Shown: in pieces, positions 47,438 to 60,946 of the stretch
Layout: every line of letters begins with the position of its first letter
Numbering within the stretch: the first letter of the stretch is position 1
From: Kryptolebias marmoratus
Taxonomy: Eukaryota > Chordata > Actinopteri > Cyprinodontiformes > Rivulidae
Reading direction: 5' to 3'
Assembly: GCF_001649575.2 (NCBI RefSeq)
Contig: NC_051433.1
Location: 20,081,516-20,145,515 of the forward strand
DNA: 64,000 nt
Position numbers and translations under genes: made by a program
Notes under the pieces: model-generated
Seen by the model: only the letters and a program-made list of their open reading frames with translations
Told to the model about the DNA's origin: nothing
Databases searched by the model: none

Positions 47438-50400
47438 CTGAAGATGACGGGATGACAACTTAGTTTTATTTGATGCTGCACAGCGACCCCAGTTATGGTC
47501 AGAGGTTTGAAAAGAGACGCGTAGGATTAAAGCACGTGTGCCAACCTTGAATTCGGCCTCCAGCCCGCTGCAGCCAGCTCCGGGTGCAGGGGCGTACAGC
47601 TTAGCTAAGTGGGACTCCAACGACGACACCTCCAGCTCTGTGTCCCCGTATAAGTAGTGCTCTAACAAGGCCTGGAAGATGAAAACGTACTGCATCTGTG
47701 GGGGGGGGGGGGGAACATGAATCACCCTCTGATACATGTACAAATGCTTGATGAGTCACATGGAAGTGATACCATGTGACTCTGGTATTTGTTACCGTTT
47801 TTATACTTTTCCACTGGACTCACATCAGTTTGCACCATCTGACAACGCTGGGCTCTTATCCGGGTCACAAAGCCGTACACGTCCACCTTGGACTCACTGA
47901 TCATCATGTCTAACATGGCATCAATCAATATAAAGGTACCTGTCCTTCCCACACCCGCACTGACACACACACACACACAGACATGTAATCTTGTGAGCTG
48001 CAGAAAACCCATGCTGAAAACAAAGTGTGAAAGAAAAAGCCCCACGCTTACCTGCAGTGAACAACAATAGGACCAGCATAAAAAGGGTTGCTGTTCTTGA
48101 CTTTCTTGAGGAATTTGAGCATACCGATGGGAGTGAAGGGCACCCCGAAGTCTGGCCAGCTGGTGAAGTGGAACTGAGTGACCAGCCTCTGAGATTTCTT
48201 CCCGGAGACATCTCCCACCTAAGACACAAATAATCCAAACTGTAGAAAAAGCTGCAGGGTTCCCCATGTCTGTACATTAGGGCCATTTTCAGGCTTATGT
48301 TGGACGTTCTTGTCCACATGAATTTGTTCAAATTAAGACATTCTGCAAGAGAAGGGCAGGATTGTTTGTGCTCATTTGTCTCTGACAACAAAATACCTGT
48401 TGGATGCAGAACTTGCGGATGGTGTAATCCACCAGAACCACGGTGTCGTCTACAGCCACGCGAATGTTACCGTACGTCCAACAGCCCTGGTCCGGCCAGT
48501 ACTGTGCACACTTACACTGAAACACAGAGTCATTTCAGACTGAACACACACACCTGACACATGGCACACAAGTTAAGAGCAATTACAGCAGAGAAAAAAA
48601 ATAAAATTATAAGATATATATATATTTTTTTTAAGTTTACATAGCACCTGATTAGCTGTATATCATCTGTTTATATATTTAATTCAAACTATGATAATTA
48701 ATCTTTTAATATGTTCAAGAAACCATCATAAGATCTGAGGACATCATCATCCTCCCCTCTTGCTCTTAGTCTCTTACCTCTTTTCTCTCCTTCAGATTGG
48801 TCACCATGACGATGGTGACTGTTTTCTGCTCCCAAATCATCCGCCAAAACTCATTTACAGTTTCCTCCTTTGGCCCTGAAAGGTCAGGACAGAAACTGCA
48901 GTTAGGACGATTAATCGTCAAAGGTTTTAAGTCACAGTTTGTCATTCCTTCAGTGCGGATGCTCACCTTGTGCTGCGATGAATTTATTCTTGTCCTGGTA
49001 CCCCTGCAGTCAATAAAAAAAGAGAGAAACCAAAACTAGACATTAGGGACACTCGCAATGAGTAAATTGTAATTAGAGGAGTGTTTTGGGTTTTTTTTTT
49101 GTATTGAGAGAAGATGGAGTACAGATACAAACATCTATAAAAGAAGCATTGATGTAATCCGAGTCGGGGACTCCCTCTAGAGACAAGAGATGCACCCTGG
49201 AATGATCATCTGAAGGAGAAAGAAATGGGGACTTATGTGCTGCTCTACAGTTTTTTGCTGACTTGTAAATGAACTTTGACATTTCTTAAAGCTTGAATCA
49301 GCCAATCAGAAAGCGCTCTGTTACAGTGAGAGCCTACGGCGGTGTCTTACATGGCAGGATGTTGACATATCTGTTTTTTTCTTTATTTTCTTCCTTTGAA
49401 GCTGCGTCACATGATGCCTGGATGGGGCAGACTGGCAGAGCCTAAATGAGGGAGAAAGGGAGGAAAAAAACAAAAGAAAAATTAGAGAAATGCATGGCAA
49501 CCTCCCGACTGTCTGCGATCCTACACAGAACTTCCTGTTGGCTTCATTTCTGCCAGCTGTGTCAACACAAATGACAGCATTTGTATCTCATCATGGGCTT
49601 GGAGCTGCAACATGAGAAATGTCCTACAGCTGCAACGAGAGGAGACTCAGACACGTCCGACAACCCTCACACAGCAGCAGGATTAACATTTCTTCTTTTA
49701 TTAACTCAGATTTGTTTATTTAAAGTTTACATACATTTACTTGGACACAGAATATTCCTCAAAAGGGAAGAATCTGTATTTTGTTGGAGCAGAGCATCTC
49801 TCCACAATCTCGTCAGTAGTGCCTGTGTGCTCATTCAGGTATGGTAAAAATTACGAATCTTTCCTTTAGTTGTATTCTTTTTTTGTATTGTGACACAGTA
49901 AAAATAAGTTTTATAATAAGGTACATGCAATCTTGGGGAAAAAAAGCCCACATCATGTTCCATGATATATTTGTGTATTTAACAAAAACGATAAAAAAGA
50001 TCAAATGCAGAAGTAGTACCAAAAAGATATTTCAGTAACTCGTAGAAGCACTTTTTGCATGAATAACTTCATCATTTCCTGTGTGACTAATCAGATTCTC
50101 ACATAGATTTCAAACAGTTTTACTAACATAAAACATTTAACTCAGCTGTAGCCCTAACTCTGACTGGGACAGTTTGACTCATCAGAGCTTTTCTTCCTCT
50201 TCTGTATCAAATTTGTTGCTGTTTTTGGAATCGTTGTTCTTTCACGGGTTCATTTTGAACAAGCTTCAGCTGTAAAACTGATGGATACAAAGAGGAGTTT
50301 GTTAAAAGTGTGACATATGGCTGACTAATAGGCCCAAATCACAAGTCCTCCACCCCTGTGTTTGACAGCCGGTTTGTGCTGACGGGTTTGCTTTATGCCG

Positions 50401-53400
50401 AGCGTGCTGCTGTGGGTTAGGACCACACATCTTCACTTTGACCTCATCTGTCCACACTGTTCCACACGTCTAAAATGGTTCAGGTACAACTTTGCGAAGC
50501 TAAACTGTGTTGCCTTTTGAAGTCTGAACAGAACAGGCTTTCTTCTGATAACCCATCAGAGCAAGACACACCTGTTCAGTCTATTTATTAATCTTATTGT
50601 CATGAACTTTAACATCTAACAAGCCTTTTGAGGCCATAAAAAGTCTGAAATGTAGATTTCAACATTTTCCCACAGCCTCAGGCCATTAGTTGGTCTCACC
50701 TACTGGTGGACTTATTGAAAAGTGATAAAAAACAAGAAATATTTATACTCAATGGGGATGACACTAATCTTTTCCAGACAAATAGAAACAGTCGCATCTC
50801 TAAGATAAGTGCATTTGATTTGCAACTCTCACCGGCTAATTCCCACCAAAGCAATAAGAGCATACTTCCATTTTTTCTTGCACAGTTTATATATTTTGAC
50901 TTAAGTTTTGATAAATAAAATTAAGGACACACTGTCACATGATGTTCTTTTGGATTTTTATTTACCTACAACTTGGTATGGACCAGAAGACCTATTTTTT
51001 GTCATAAAATTTTAAAATAAAAACAACAAAAATGAATAAAGCACTTTCTGTTTTTCGTGTGTAAGTGGTTCTTTAAGCTACAGCGCCTCGGTGTGTTGTC
51101 AGTTTGAGTGTGTCGTACGTTAAACTCCTCTCTGAAGAGCTTGTTGTCGTCAGCCATGCGGCGGTTCATTTCTTCCTCGAGCTTGTCCACGTGAATGGGC
51201 GGGTACTTCTTGTGCGTGCTGGGTAAGCGGGCCATTAGCGGCACGCTCTGGAATTCTGTGCCAGGAGCCAGGAAGGGAGGAGACGAAAGAGAAGAGGGGG
51301 ACAGGAAGAGACAGACAGGTGGAGATAAAGAGATGGGATGTAGGGTCGAAACATGAAAGTGGAAAACCCAACTTCAACGTTCACGCAGTTCCTGAAATGC
51401 CCAGGAGAGGGTGCCGCGAGTCAACAATATAACATCAGGGAGCCAACTGTAGCTCTGATGATTAGGTAATGGCAGCAAACAGAAGTCTCCTGCAAACACT
51501 TTGCACAGTAAAATTTTATCAGTGGAGAAGGCAGAATCAATTGAGTATTTTCAGAAAAAAAAACCAAAATGCAACAAGTTTAATCAAGCTGCCTGTTAGT
51601 ATTAGCTAATCTGACACAAAACAAAGAGCATTCGGCGTGTTGCTCTGCTTACAGGGCGCACATAAAGACAAACGCAGCACATCTCGGCGAGTTTCACCTG
51701 AATCATCTGATCCGCCGTTGGTCAGCCTGAAGGAGCTGGAATGGCCCCCCGCTTGCTTGTACTTCTTAAACCTGCCAAGGACCAGAGCGCATACTGACAC
51801 GGAGAAAGGAAAACGCAAACACGCTGGGCTTTTGTCTCACAGCGGCGTGCCAATCAGTCATTGCCATGGTGACGGCAGCACCTAAGGCCCTTAAGGTCTG
51901 CGCGGCGTGAAGATCATCAAACATATTTTGTTGCCCACCTGAGCATGTAGAGGATGATGATGATGAAGATGATGACCAGCAGGAAGGACAGGGCCACCAT
52001 CACAGCTATGATTGCCACTTCATCGTCCATAACTCGGGGAGAAAAGACAGGTCTAAATACAAACACTCAAAAGACGATCGAACATGGTGCAACAATTTCA
52101 ACTAAGTGAACTTTGACATCAATTTGGAGGCATTTTAAAGGAGAACATTTCAAACCAGCTTCTAATTATTTTTTTTAATCATTTATTCAGATTTTAGAAG
52201 TTGGTTAATCAGTTTCCTCCTTTCCTCAGAAAAAAGTTGATTAAACTCACTGATTTCACGATTCTCCGAATGTTCGTTTTTTTTTTTTTTTCTCAATTTC
52301 TCGTCTGAGATGTTACTACAACACAGCGGTTCCCAAAGATGGAGTCGGGACCCCACTGTGGGTCGTGAGACACCAAGCGAGGGACAATCTTCAGTAACCA
52401 CGACGAATTAAAAAAGTTAATGTCCTACTTTCACAATAATAGTACCAAAAATGAAAACAGTGGTGATAAATTATTACAAACAGTATCATTGTGGTTAAGG
52501 CTGTTTGTTTTGTTATTAGGTGCTTGTTTAAAAGTGGGTTAATAATAAAGTCTACACTTAAACCAGCAATAGTTCAGCTCATGTGTCTCTGGCACTGAAA
52601 CTGGAAGGTTTGAGAACCACTGCTATAAAGTAATAACTCCAGTGTGCAAACAATAAACAAAATCTTCCCTCCACACACGAATGGAAGGTTCAACATGGTT
52701 TTCCTCAGAGGGAGCAGGTAAATCACAGAGGGTCAGTCTTTCACCTCAGTAACTAGTTCTCCACGATGCCGGCAGGCAGAAGGAGATATTATGAAACATG
52801 AAAACATTCAGAGTGTTTGCTGTGGTTTTTAGATCAATTATTAAAGCTTTAAAACGTCAAAGGCTTTCTAAACGTCAAAAGCTTGAAAGGATGCGTCCGC
52901 TGTTGGTCACACATCACACAGGTCACCTATTCTTCAAGTTTTACCCAGACGCAGATTAGAATAGCTTTCTCAGATTTCAAGGACAACTCTGAGGTCTTCC
53001 TGGTGACCTTTAACCCCCACAGCTGGAACCAAAGACACGATTAGTCTGAACAACAAGGTGTGCTGATGTTCGTTCGGGAAGATGCACGAGGCTGTGGCAA
53101 AAGCAGTGGATAATTTTTTTCTGTTTTCTAGCGAACGTCACGCGGCGGTGACAAAAGCAGGACGAGAATCAGCCATTCGGTCAATCTATTTCCAGAGAGT
53201 TCTCCACTCCGCTGCGAAGAATGCGTCATTTGACTTCATGCTCTCCGTACACTTTCTGGGAGAAGGGGTTTTGGAACAGTGCCCAGTTGTGTTGCATTTT
53301 CATACCCGTTTCCCAGGACTTTGCGGCGTTCTCGCTGGGACAATAGGTACATTGAAGAGAACGCGAGCACAAAAGGCTGTGAGTGTCATGTGGAACTGAC

Positions 53401-55180
53401 ACAGCCCTGACGGACCTAATGCCATTTACTCCGGCCTCAAGGATGTCCAGGAGGGACACAATGGGGCAATTACATAACACCTATAAACTAAAAGTCATCA
53501 CGTTGTATAATAGGACCGATATTGGCGCTGCATGTCTTATTCAGAGTTAACGGAGGTTTGACTGATGCGTATTTGAGCCGCGGCAACGACGACTTCACGT
53601 CATCGCAGCAAAAACATTTTACTTGCACAAGCATGTAAACCATACCTGCTGTCATTATAATCTATAATAAAACTGTTTTAACCGATCAATCAGGGGCATA
53701 CGCTGATGATTTGTGCATTTCTTTAGATCCCTGCATGATGAATAATTAATGTGAAAGAAAAAGGTGGAAGAGTCGTGTTTCACATAGGAGGATTGATCAA
53801 GCTGGTGTAAAATAAAGCCGAACACTACTTTCTTCAGGACGATCGTGTAATTGCATGTGCCCGAGCGTTGGTTTGTCTGTCTGTTAGCAAAATATCTCAC
53901 AAACCAATAGACGGATTTTATTGTAAGTCTTAGAAAATATTTGTTGCATGCACACCTACAACTGATTAACCTTTGGAGTCTTCCTGATTCAGTATGGTCA
54001 TCATAGCTAAACTATCGTAGTAAACACAAAAGTGGCTGTAACTCAGTCATTGTCACAGATATGGAGGAATAATTTGGTGCAGTAGTAGCTGAGAGTTATC
54101 CTCAACACCTTCTCCAAGTAATATTAGATCATGCAAGATCTAAAAACATGCAAGGTGGGGGGCGAGTCGACTGAAGCCCGACTTCAGCTTGGACAAAAAC
54201 GTTTTTACGTATAAATAACACTTAACAGTGCGGGGGGGGAGTCACCTATTAAGGCGGTGTTCTGACAGGTCAAATGCAGGTGTGTCACGGAAAGATATTT
54301 CCAGACCTGCTACAATGGAGTCTAAAAGCACAAAAATCGTCCACAGTCTAAAATATTAAAGATGGACTCTTGACCAGAGAGCTTTCTTGCTCTTTTGAGC
54401 TGTTAGTGCCTTCCACACAACCCACTTTCCATGTAAAACTTGTCTCGCATAAAAACACGTCTCAAACAACTGAAGGCAAGCAGAAAGCTTTGAATAAAAA
54501 CATTTAAAAAAAAATCCCCAAACAATTTACTGGAACCTTTAACTAAATTCAAGGAAAAACCTATAGGCACTCCAGCTTTTATAACAACTGTGTTACCTGA
54601 CAATTGACTATTACAACTTGGATCTGGTTTAAATTAATATAACTGAGTATTAAGTCAAAAAGAGCCAAAAAGCAAAACTCAACCAGGAGTTGTCAGAGAC
54701 TTAGCTGGAGCCAAAATCTGAACACGGCTCTAAAAATGAAAGGATCAAACAATAAAGTAGATACGAGGATGTTAACCTCTGACCTTTAGCTGCATGTTCT
54801 CTTTACAAAAGCAAAAGAAGACAATAACCATAAATAAGCAGTTCACAAATCCTTTGATCAGAATTTTAGATGTCAAAAAGATGCTGGTGAAACCAGTGAG
54901 CCATGGTGAATACATTAGAAGATATTGAAATTATTGTATTTGTTACGGGTCGATTTTGTTTCTGGAATGATCACTCACCAGGTGGGGTGGCGCTTGAAGG
55001 GGTAAGCATAGTTGTGGTCTCTGCAGATGAAGAAACCGTAGCTGAGGCTGGGGTCGCTTCACTTGTCTTGGTGGAAGGAGTGGAAGGAGTGGAAGTTGTG
55101 GTGGTTGTTGTTTGTTCGGTGGGTAAAGTAGTGGCCTGGTTGACCTCATCTCCGCTTTGGCTTGTGGTTGTGGGGGCTTC

Positions 55181-55219
<39 letters not shown>

Positions 55220-55491
55220 CGTCATTGAGGGGTGTGTGGTGGCTACACTCTGCTGGGGTGTGGTTTGAGGGCTTGAAGATATGATGGGCATATCTGAAGG
55301 AAAAGACGACGAGGCTCGGTGAAAAGAAGATGGGACTTGGTGAGATGTTAACGCGAACCACTCGTCGTTTTAAAAAGCTCGGCATGTAAAAAGGTGCTGC
55401 GGCGGCTGGAGCTCATACCTGCGGTGGTTGTTTCTTGGGCTGAGGCCCCGAGGGCCACACCAAGCAGCAGGAGCAGGGGACACACACCCAT
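44548..55491 (-). CDS. ptpra: Receptor-type tyrosine-protein phosphatase alpha
   Basis: Transmembrane phosphatase that activates Src-family kinases by removing the inhibitory C-terminal phosphotyrosine. Coding exons in order: 55419-55491, 54979-55293, 51939-52032, 51698-51771, 51119-51255, 49351-49441, 49133-49209, 48967-49003, 48778-48875, 48397-48516, 48052-48218, 47824-47959, 47546-47695, 47344-47437, 47142-47218, 46828-46962, 46468-46593, 45985-46136, 45602-45737 and 44548-44622. The sum is 2364 bp, 787 residues, close to mammalian PTPRA, and every junction keeps frame. Signal peptide [19 protein letters not shown] is followed by a short Thr/Ser-rich ectodomain and a membrane span ([20 protein letters not shown]). 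D1 has SWPDFGVP and [11 protein letters not shown]2 has GWPEVGIP and [10 protein letters not shown]. The C-terminus DYANFK keeps the phosphotyrosine site that binds Grb2 and Src SH2 domains. Confidence 0.96.
47546..49441 (-). other. ptpra: ptpra membrane-proximal phosphatase domain D1 (catalytic)
   Basis: Eight exons carry [13 protein letters not shown] (substrate-binding Tyr), [20 protein letters not shown], the WPD loop SWPDFGVP and the P-loop [10 protein letters not shown]. All catalytic residues needed for tyrosine dephosphorylation are present. The upstream exon 51119-51255 provides the helix-turn-helix wedge ([20 protein letters not shown]). Confidence 0.92.
52324..52622. mobile_element. 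MITE with CAGYGGTTCYCAAA ends
   Basis: A 299-bp segment starts CAGCGGTTCCCAAA and ends TTTGAGAACCACTG, inverted repeats with two mismatches. The flanking octamers CTACAACA and CTATAAAG share only part of their bases, so the target-site duplication has decayed or is absent. The internal GTCGGGACCCCACTGTGGGTCG motif is common in hAT-type fish MITEs. A degraded relative begins near 58767. Confidence 0.65.
53870..54160. repeat. Interspersed repeat, copy A
   Basis: Contains TCTGTTAGCAAAATATCTCACAAACCA and later GTAGCTGAGAGTTATCCTCAACACC and GATCATGCAAGATCT in degenerate form. The same ordered blocks recur at 58965-59190, so both come from one unnamed repeat family. Confidence 0.6.
55181..55222 (-). 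repeat. ptpra: Coding (ACA)n trinucleotide run, 14 threonines
   Basis: One ACG followed by thirteen ACA codons in the ptpra ectodomain exon. Nearly pure repeats like this usually vary in length between individuals. Confidence 0.9.
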
Positions 55492-58400
55492 TCTGCCCTA
55501 AACGAAAGACACAACAAGACACCAAATAATAACATCAAACTGAGCTTGAATTATTATAACATGTATTTATCCTTAAATTAAAGCCCAGGAGATTGGTAGT
55601 TTATCTTCTGTATCACCTAATAATAAAACAAGATAAAAAAAAAACACTTCATTGCAGCTTTTATTGATTCAATGTTTACCTGAAGAAGAGAAGATGACAT
55701 CAATCACTCATTCGCACAGCGTGTTCCTACCAACCAAGAGAAACAAGCCAGACATTTAGTAAAACTCCAAGACCCTCTTTAAGTTTCTGCACTTTATGGT
55801 TTTAATAAAACCTGAAATGTGTATGAAAATGAACACCACGGGTAACACGATCACACAGGAGTGCAAATATGTTACTGAAGTTTTATCTTTCATTTTAAAC
55901 AGTTTGTCACAAAGAAAAAAAAAAAGTTTACTCCACTTTAAGTGACCATTTTAAACATTCCTGTAATAAAAAAAATAAAAGAATAACATGATTTGTGTGT
56001 TACCTAACCATTATCCTCCTGACTCTGAGCAAGCATGTCCAAAACAGAGTCAGTGTCCTGTTCCAACAGAGGACCTATTCAACACTAATATGAGGATGAG
56101 CTATTAGAGGACAAAAGGCTTGAGCAGATCCTGGTGAAAGCCGGGTTATCGGTCTGTCAAACTGTCAGTCTGCTTTTTAATCTCAGAGGCTAACTGCACT
56201 GTGATAATCCCTGGATCTAATCCCACGGTCTTGACCCGGGAATAATTCTGCCTGTTCGCCTTTGCTTACAGTGATACTTCAACACCGGGCTGAGCCAAAC
56301 ACACACACACACAGGCCGACGCTTTACATCGCAGATTACCGCATCAGCGGGCAGAGGATAAAGCAGGCGCTAAAAGCTCTAATCCTGCCAGTTGCCAATC
56401 TGCGGCTGTGCTGAACTGGGTTCATTCACAGTGCGCTTACAGTTTGGTTTCACTGCAGGACAGTTAGGCTTCGACTGCAGCCGGCAATCTGGGCCCGATG
56501 AGCAAGTCGCGTGGTCAATGAGAACGCTATTAACCTACAAATCCAATTGTTGCTCTCACTTTCTCCAATGCCCACCCACTAACAACTGTCTGCCACCAAA
56601 AAACAATTGGAAAAATAAAGCATTGTAAGAAACAAACGAGTTAAATAAAATACAATAAATTGACCGTTGTTATTTCTTCATTACTGAACTTTTTTTTTTC
56701 TAATTACTTCATCATGTAGTTGGTAAAAAAAATGTAAAAACCTGAAAATTATAACCTGCAGTAATTTTCTGAGGCCATTTATCAGCATTAAAATGAAAAA
56801 AGAATTAATGCAACCCTTTTTTTTCTATCTTTCTTTTTTTTTTTATAACAAAAGCACCATGTAGTGACAGGCCAAGTTGTTCCCTAAGGGTGCTTTTCCA
56901 GTCAGGGAGGTTTGTGACACACCTACTTCCCAACTCCCTGCTGAAAAGAGATGACCAGCTTTTAGTTTTTATTTTTAATTTCCTTTAATTTGAAAGGATT
57001 ATCAAGTGGAAGCAATGGTCTTAGGTAAGCTCAGCGTTACTTCCAAAATAAGGGCCTCCATGTTGACCCATTAGACCAGAGAAAATGAAGGAATATAAAG
57101 ATCCCCTCTATAAGAATTGCCACTTGGAACAACTCTTTCCTAAAGGAAGCTTTATCAGACTCAGGTTTGTTTTTTCTGCAGACACAAGAAATTGAATCAA
57201 AACAAAGTTGAAAGTTGTATGTACCTTTTTCTTACTGAAATTAAAACAAAAATAAGTATGCATGAAACATGCTTTGGAGATAAATTTGGATGGTGTCTGA
57301 TTTAACAATACGAAACAACAGGTTTAATAAAGGAAACTTTAATAAAGACGACTTCAGAACAAAAATATTAAATTCTGTTTATCTTTACGGACTGCAGGGT
57401 CTTGCAGAATGTGTACATATTTCTTCATATTAAAAATAAATAAATAAATAAATAAAGCAGCAAACCCTTTCCTGTTAGTAATAATAGTGTGCGTTGGTGA
57501 ACAATTTCTTGACGTCTCTAATATTTGGTATCTTTCTTCCTCTGACTCACCTATAGTTATATATGTTCTTTGCAAATCTAACCCACATCTAAACCCCGAT
57601 CTCTACCATCCTCCCTCATGTTAAATTGTAGAGTTAGTTGAAAACTGATGTTATGAACAAAGCTCACTGATTATTAATAATAATGTCATTGTCAAGCTTT
57701 TTATTTCCTCCCCCCCAGTGGCCTTAATGAAGCATGACTCATTGTTTTTCAGGGTGCTATGCGACAACACTGGAAGATGTGACACCGTGTTGGTGTAAAA
57801 GATAGAAACCAGACCTGTAGCTAAGCTCCACTTCACAGATGGAGCTCGCACCCGAGAGGTTTTTATCTGGAAACCATGTAGCACCGGGAGAACAACTCCC
57901 CAGAAATGCACCTTAATGTGTCTGGGCCTTTTGGGATGTGGTCGTCTTCCAGTGTGTGTGAGTGAGTGTAAAATGCAGGCTTTTTTTTTTTACATGTTTT
58001 TATTCAGCAGGCTTATACATATTGGTTGAAGACATCATTAATTTAGGAGGTACCGGGTAAGTGCTTCTATTTGTGCCACTCTTTGCTTCCGTGCAGACCC
58101 TGCATTCATGTAATTCACACTCAAGAAGGATGCAGGAAACAAAGTAAACAATACTGTTCAAACAAATGGGTGCATTTTGTACCTATTGTGTACTGGTTAT
58201 TCACTTAATCTTCCAAAAGAGCCGATAATGTCCCAACAGTAACTAGTTTTAGTGTCAAGGAACCACTGGATGAAAAAGCAGCATAATTCATTTTTTGGCT
58301 GAGACAAATATGAACAAATGTACTTGCATCGTCTGTTTTGCTTAGTTAGAACTTTAACCACCAGTTTATCACATTGTTTCCCAGCAGTCACACTGATACA

Positions 58401-58964
58401 GCTGTCAGAAAAGTTGCTGTGTCTACATTCCTTTTTATTTTTACCACTGTCAGACAAAACTAACTTGACGATGATATGAAACAACTGGCCAGTGCGGACT
58501 GTCTCCAAATGCTCATGACTGGTCCAATTAATTGACAAACCAGTATTGGTCTGTTGGACTAGTTGGTACATTTTCAGGATTATTACTCTACTGACGACCC
58601 GTGTTGAAGCTCAGCGGGACAAGTAGCAGACCTGAGCTATTCTGAGGAAGTGTGTGGACTCTCAGGAACACAGTAAAATCCTGCATCTGTAGAGGTTGCC
58701 TGTCCTTATCTTTGTTAGTTATTTTAGTTTGTACGAACACTTCCGACTTGTAACCTAGAATAGTACTTTCCAAAGTTGGGATGGAGACTTCACTTTGGGT
58801 TGTGAAACACCAACCGAGGGGTCTGTACAGAAATCAACTGAAATGTAAAAACAACTTTGAACTCAATATTTTTGCCATTCTTATAACCTGCTGTCACGAA
58901 AGCCTGATGTTCATGTAATCCACTTGTATGTGTGTGTGTGTGATAGTGTGTTTGTGTTTATTAT

Positions 58965-59190
58965 TTGTTAGCAAAACATCTTACAAATCAGTAAAAAAAA
59001 TGTTAATGAAGCGAATAAGTTGCCCTGCTTTGAGATGGACACCACAGGTAAACTGACCTTAGCAAACACCAGAAATGGCTGGAATTCAGTCATTTTTACA
59101 AACATTTTGGTAAAATTTGTAGCAGCTGAGAATCATCCACAACACGTACTCCGAGTGCTAACAGATCGTGGAAGATCTGCCCATTTCATT
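58965..59190. repeat. Interspersed repeat, copy B
   Basis: Shares GTTAGCAAAACATCTTACAAATC, GTAGCAGCTGAGAATCATCC and AGATCGTGGAAGATCTGCCC-like blocks, in the same order, with 53870-54160. Confidence 0.6.
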
Positions 59191-59215
59191 GTTAAAGGAA
59201 ATAGTCACCCCAAAT

Positions 59216-59392
59216 CAGTGGTGTCCAATCCTGGTCCTGCACGTTTTAGATGTTCCTCTGCTCTTCAGCAGGTCTTCGACTTCTGCAGAGGCCTGTTAAT
59301 CAGTCAGTCATTCAGATCAAGTGTGTCACAGCAGAGAAAAATCTAAACCATGCAGGATCGTGGCCCTCCAGGACCAGGATTGGACATGCCCT
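59216..59392. mobile_element. hAT-like MITE, internally deleted copy
   Basis: Ends CAGTGGTGTCCAATCCTGG and CCAGGATTGGACATG, with the internal GCAGAGGCCTGTTAATCAG, match 17147-17360. The left arm lacks the GAGGGCC segment present in that copy, and the target-site duplication is not clear. Confidence 0.75.
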
Positions 59393-60946
59393 AAATGCTT
59401 AAAAGCAGTAAAATGGTAGCTGAGGCTGTTTGTGTTGTTCTCCTTTCAGAGTTGAATTGGCTTTTCAGCAATATTAACAATGCTTATATACAGCAACTAC
59501 TATATATGAAAGGTCGTATCTTATTAGGTTACTTTTGTTGGTGACTAGTTGGCAAACATTTGCGAAGGAGTCTTTAAACGTCTCAAAGAGTTCACAGGGG
59601 TTCCTAATTTCTTTGGATAAGTCACAGGGGCTTGCACAATAACTTTTAATGGTTGGCCACTCAAAACACAGCCACACGGCTTGCTGTTCGCAAACATTTA
59701 TAATTCAATGAGACTCCAACCCAACCCCAAAAAAGGCCCATTTTCTAACAGTTTTTAGTTGCTAACTCGTCTCAAACAGCTGCAGCCCAGTGAGACACCA
59801 CCCTAAACAGCTCCTGTCTCAACCCGCTGCTGTTGTTTATCTGTGGGTAATAAGTTAAAAAGTTTGCGAACCATTGACCTAGAAGGCGTTATTGATTTCC
59901 AGAGACAGCAAGAAAAAAGCTCTAACTTCTTGATGTTAAGTTTCTTTAAACCGTTTTCACATTATGATATAAACAGAATTTTTTAATTCAACCAGAAATC
60001 AGAAGACAAGTATTTTGTACGCCATAGTTGTTACAGCAAATCTGAAATTGTCACAGTTTGACAAAAAAAAAAAGATTCAACTTAAAAAACTGCAATCTGC
60101 ATTTATATTATTATTTATAAATTTAGAAAACGAAAGAAAAAAAATATCTCCAACCCTCTTGCTGACAAATGACGTTTATCTTAAAACAAAGAAAAAGAAA
60201 AAGGAAATGGCTCATAATTATCATGTGCTGATAACATCTCAATTTTCAGAAATTGGATGGAAAAAATCAACCTCTTAGTCTTATTGCTTTCACTTTTGTT
60301 TTGATGAACCCACATAATAAATACTTTTAAAGAGTTTTATCATGTTATTAAGCACAGTATAAACCAATACAAGTCATCCAATGGTGAAGAAACGTACTGA
60401 AGAAGTAGCCACTGAGCTCAGTTTGTCTTGATTTTGGATGTTTCAGGCTTGGTGCCTGTTTGTTACTGTAAATACTGTCGGGACCCAACTATCCAAGGTC
60501 CAACTATCTTAAACTTCTCACGCCTTTCTCAATTCTATGGTATGCAACACAAAAACTAAAAGCTTTAACATAACTGGAGGAAAAAGATGCAGTAGGGAAA
60601 TACGAATTGACTGGTTTCTATTATTCTTTATTAGAATATCATAAAAGGCACCAGAATCCATAGAAATGACCGGGATGACACCAGGGGACCAACAAAGAAT
60701 GGAGCATTAACCTTTAAGAGCTGGATTTGTTTATTTGGATAAAGTTATCTGAATTGTTATACAGCCTTTTTCTGCTCAACTTTAATAGGTGCCTATGCAA
60801 TGAACCCAGTCATCTCCAATATATCAGAGTTAAATGTTACACAAAAGCCAGGGGTGGTTTATGTAAGACGTGCAGCATTTACAGTAAATTCTACAATTTG
60901 TTTGGATTTTTTGATTACCTCATAAATGAGTATTATAGAGCCTTGG

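Larger units (their letters stand above)
52033..54978 (-). other. Large ptpra intron with repeats
   Basis: Separates the ectodomain exon from the transmembrane exon. It holds a MITE at 52324-52622 and a repeat at about 53870-54160. No further coding exon was recognised, and the frame is continuous without one. Confidence 0.6.
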
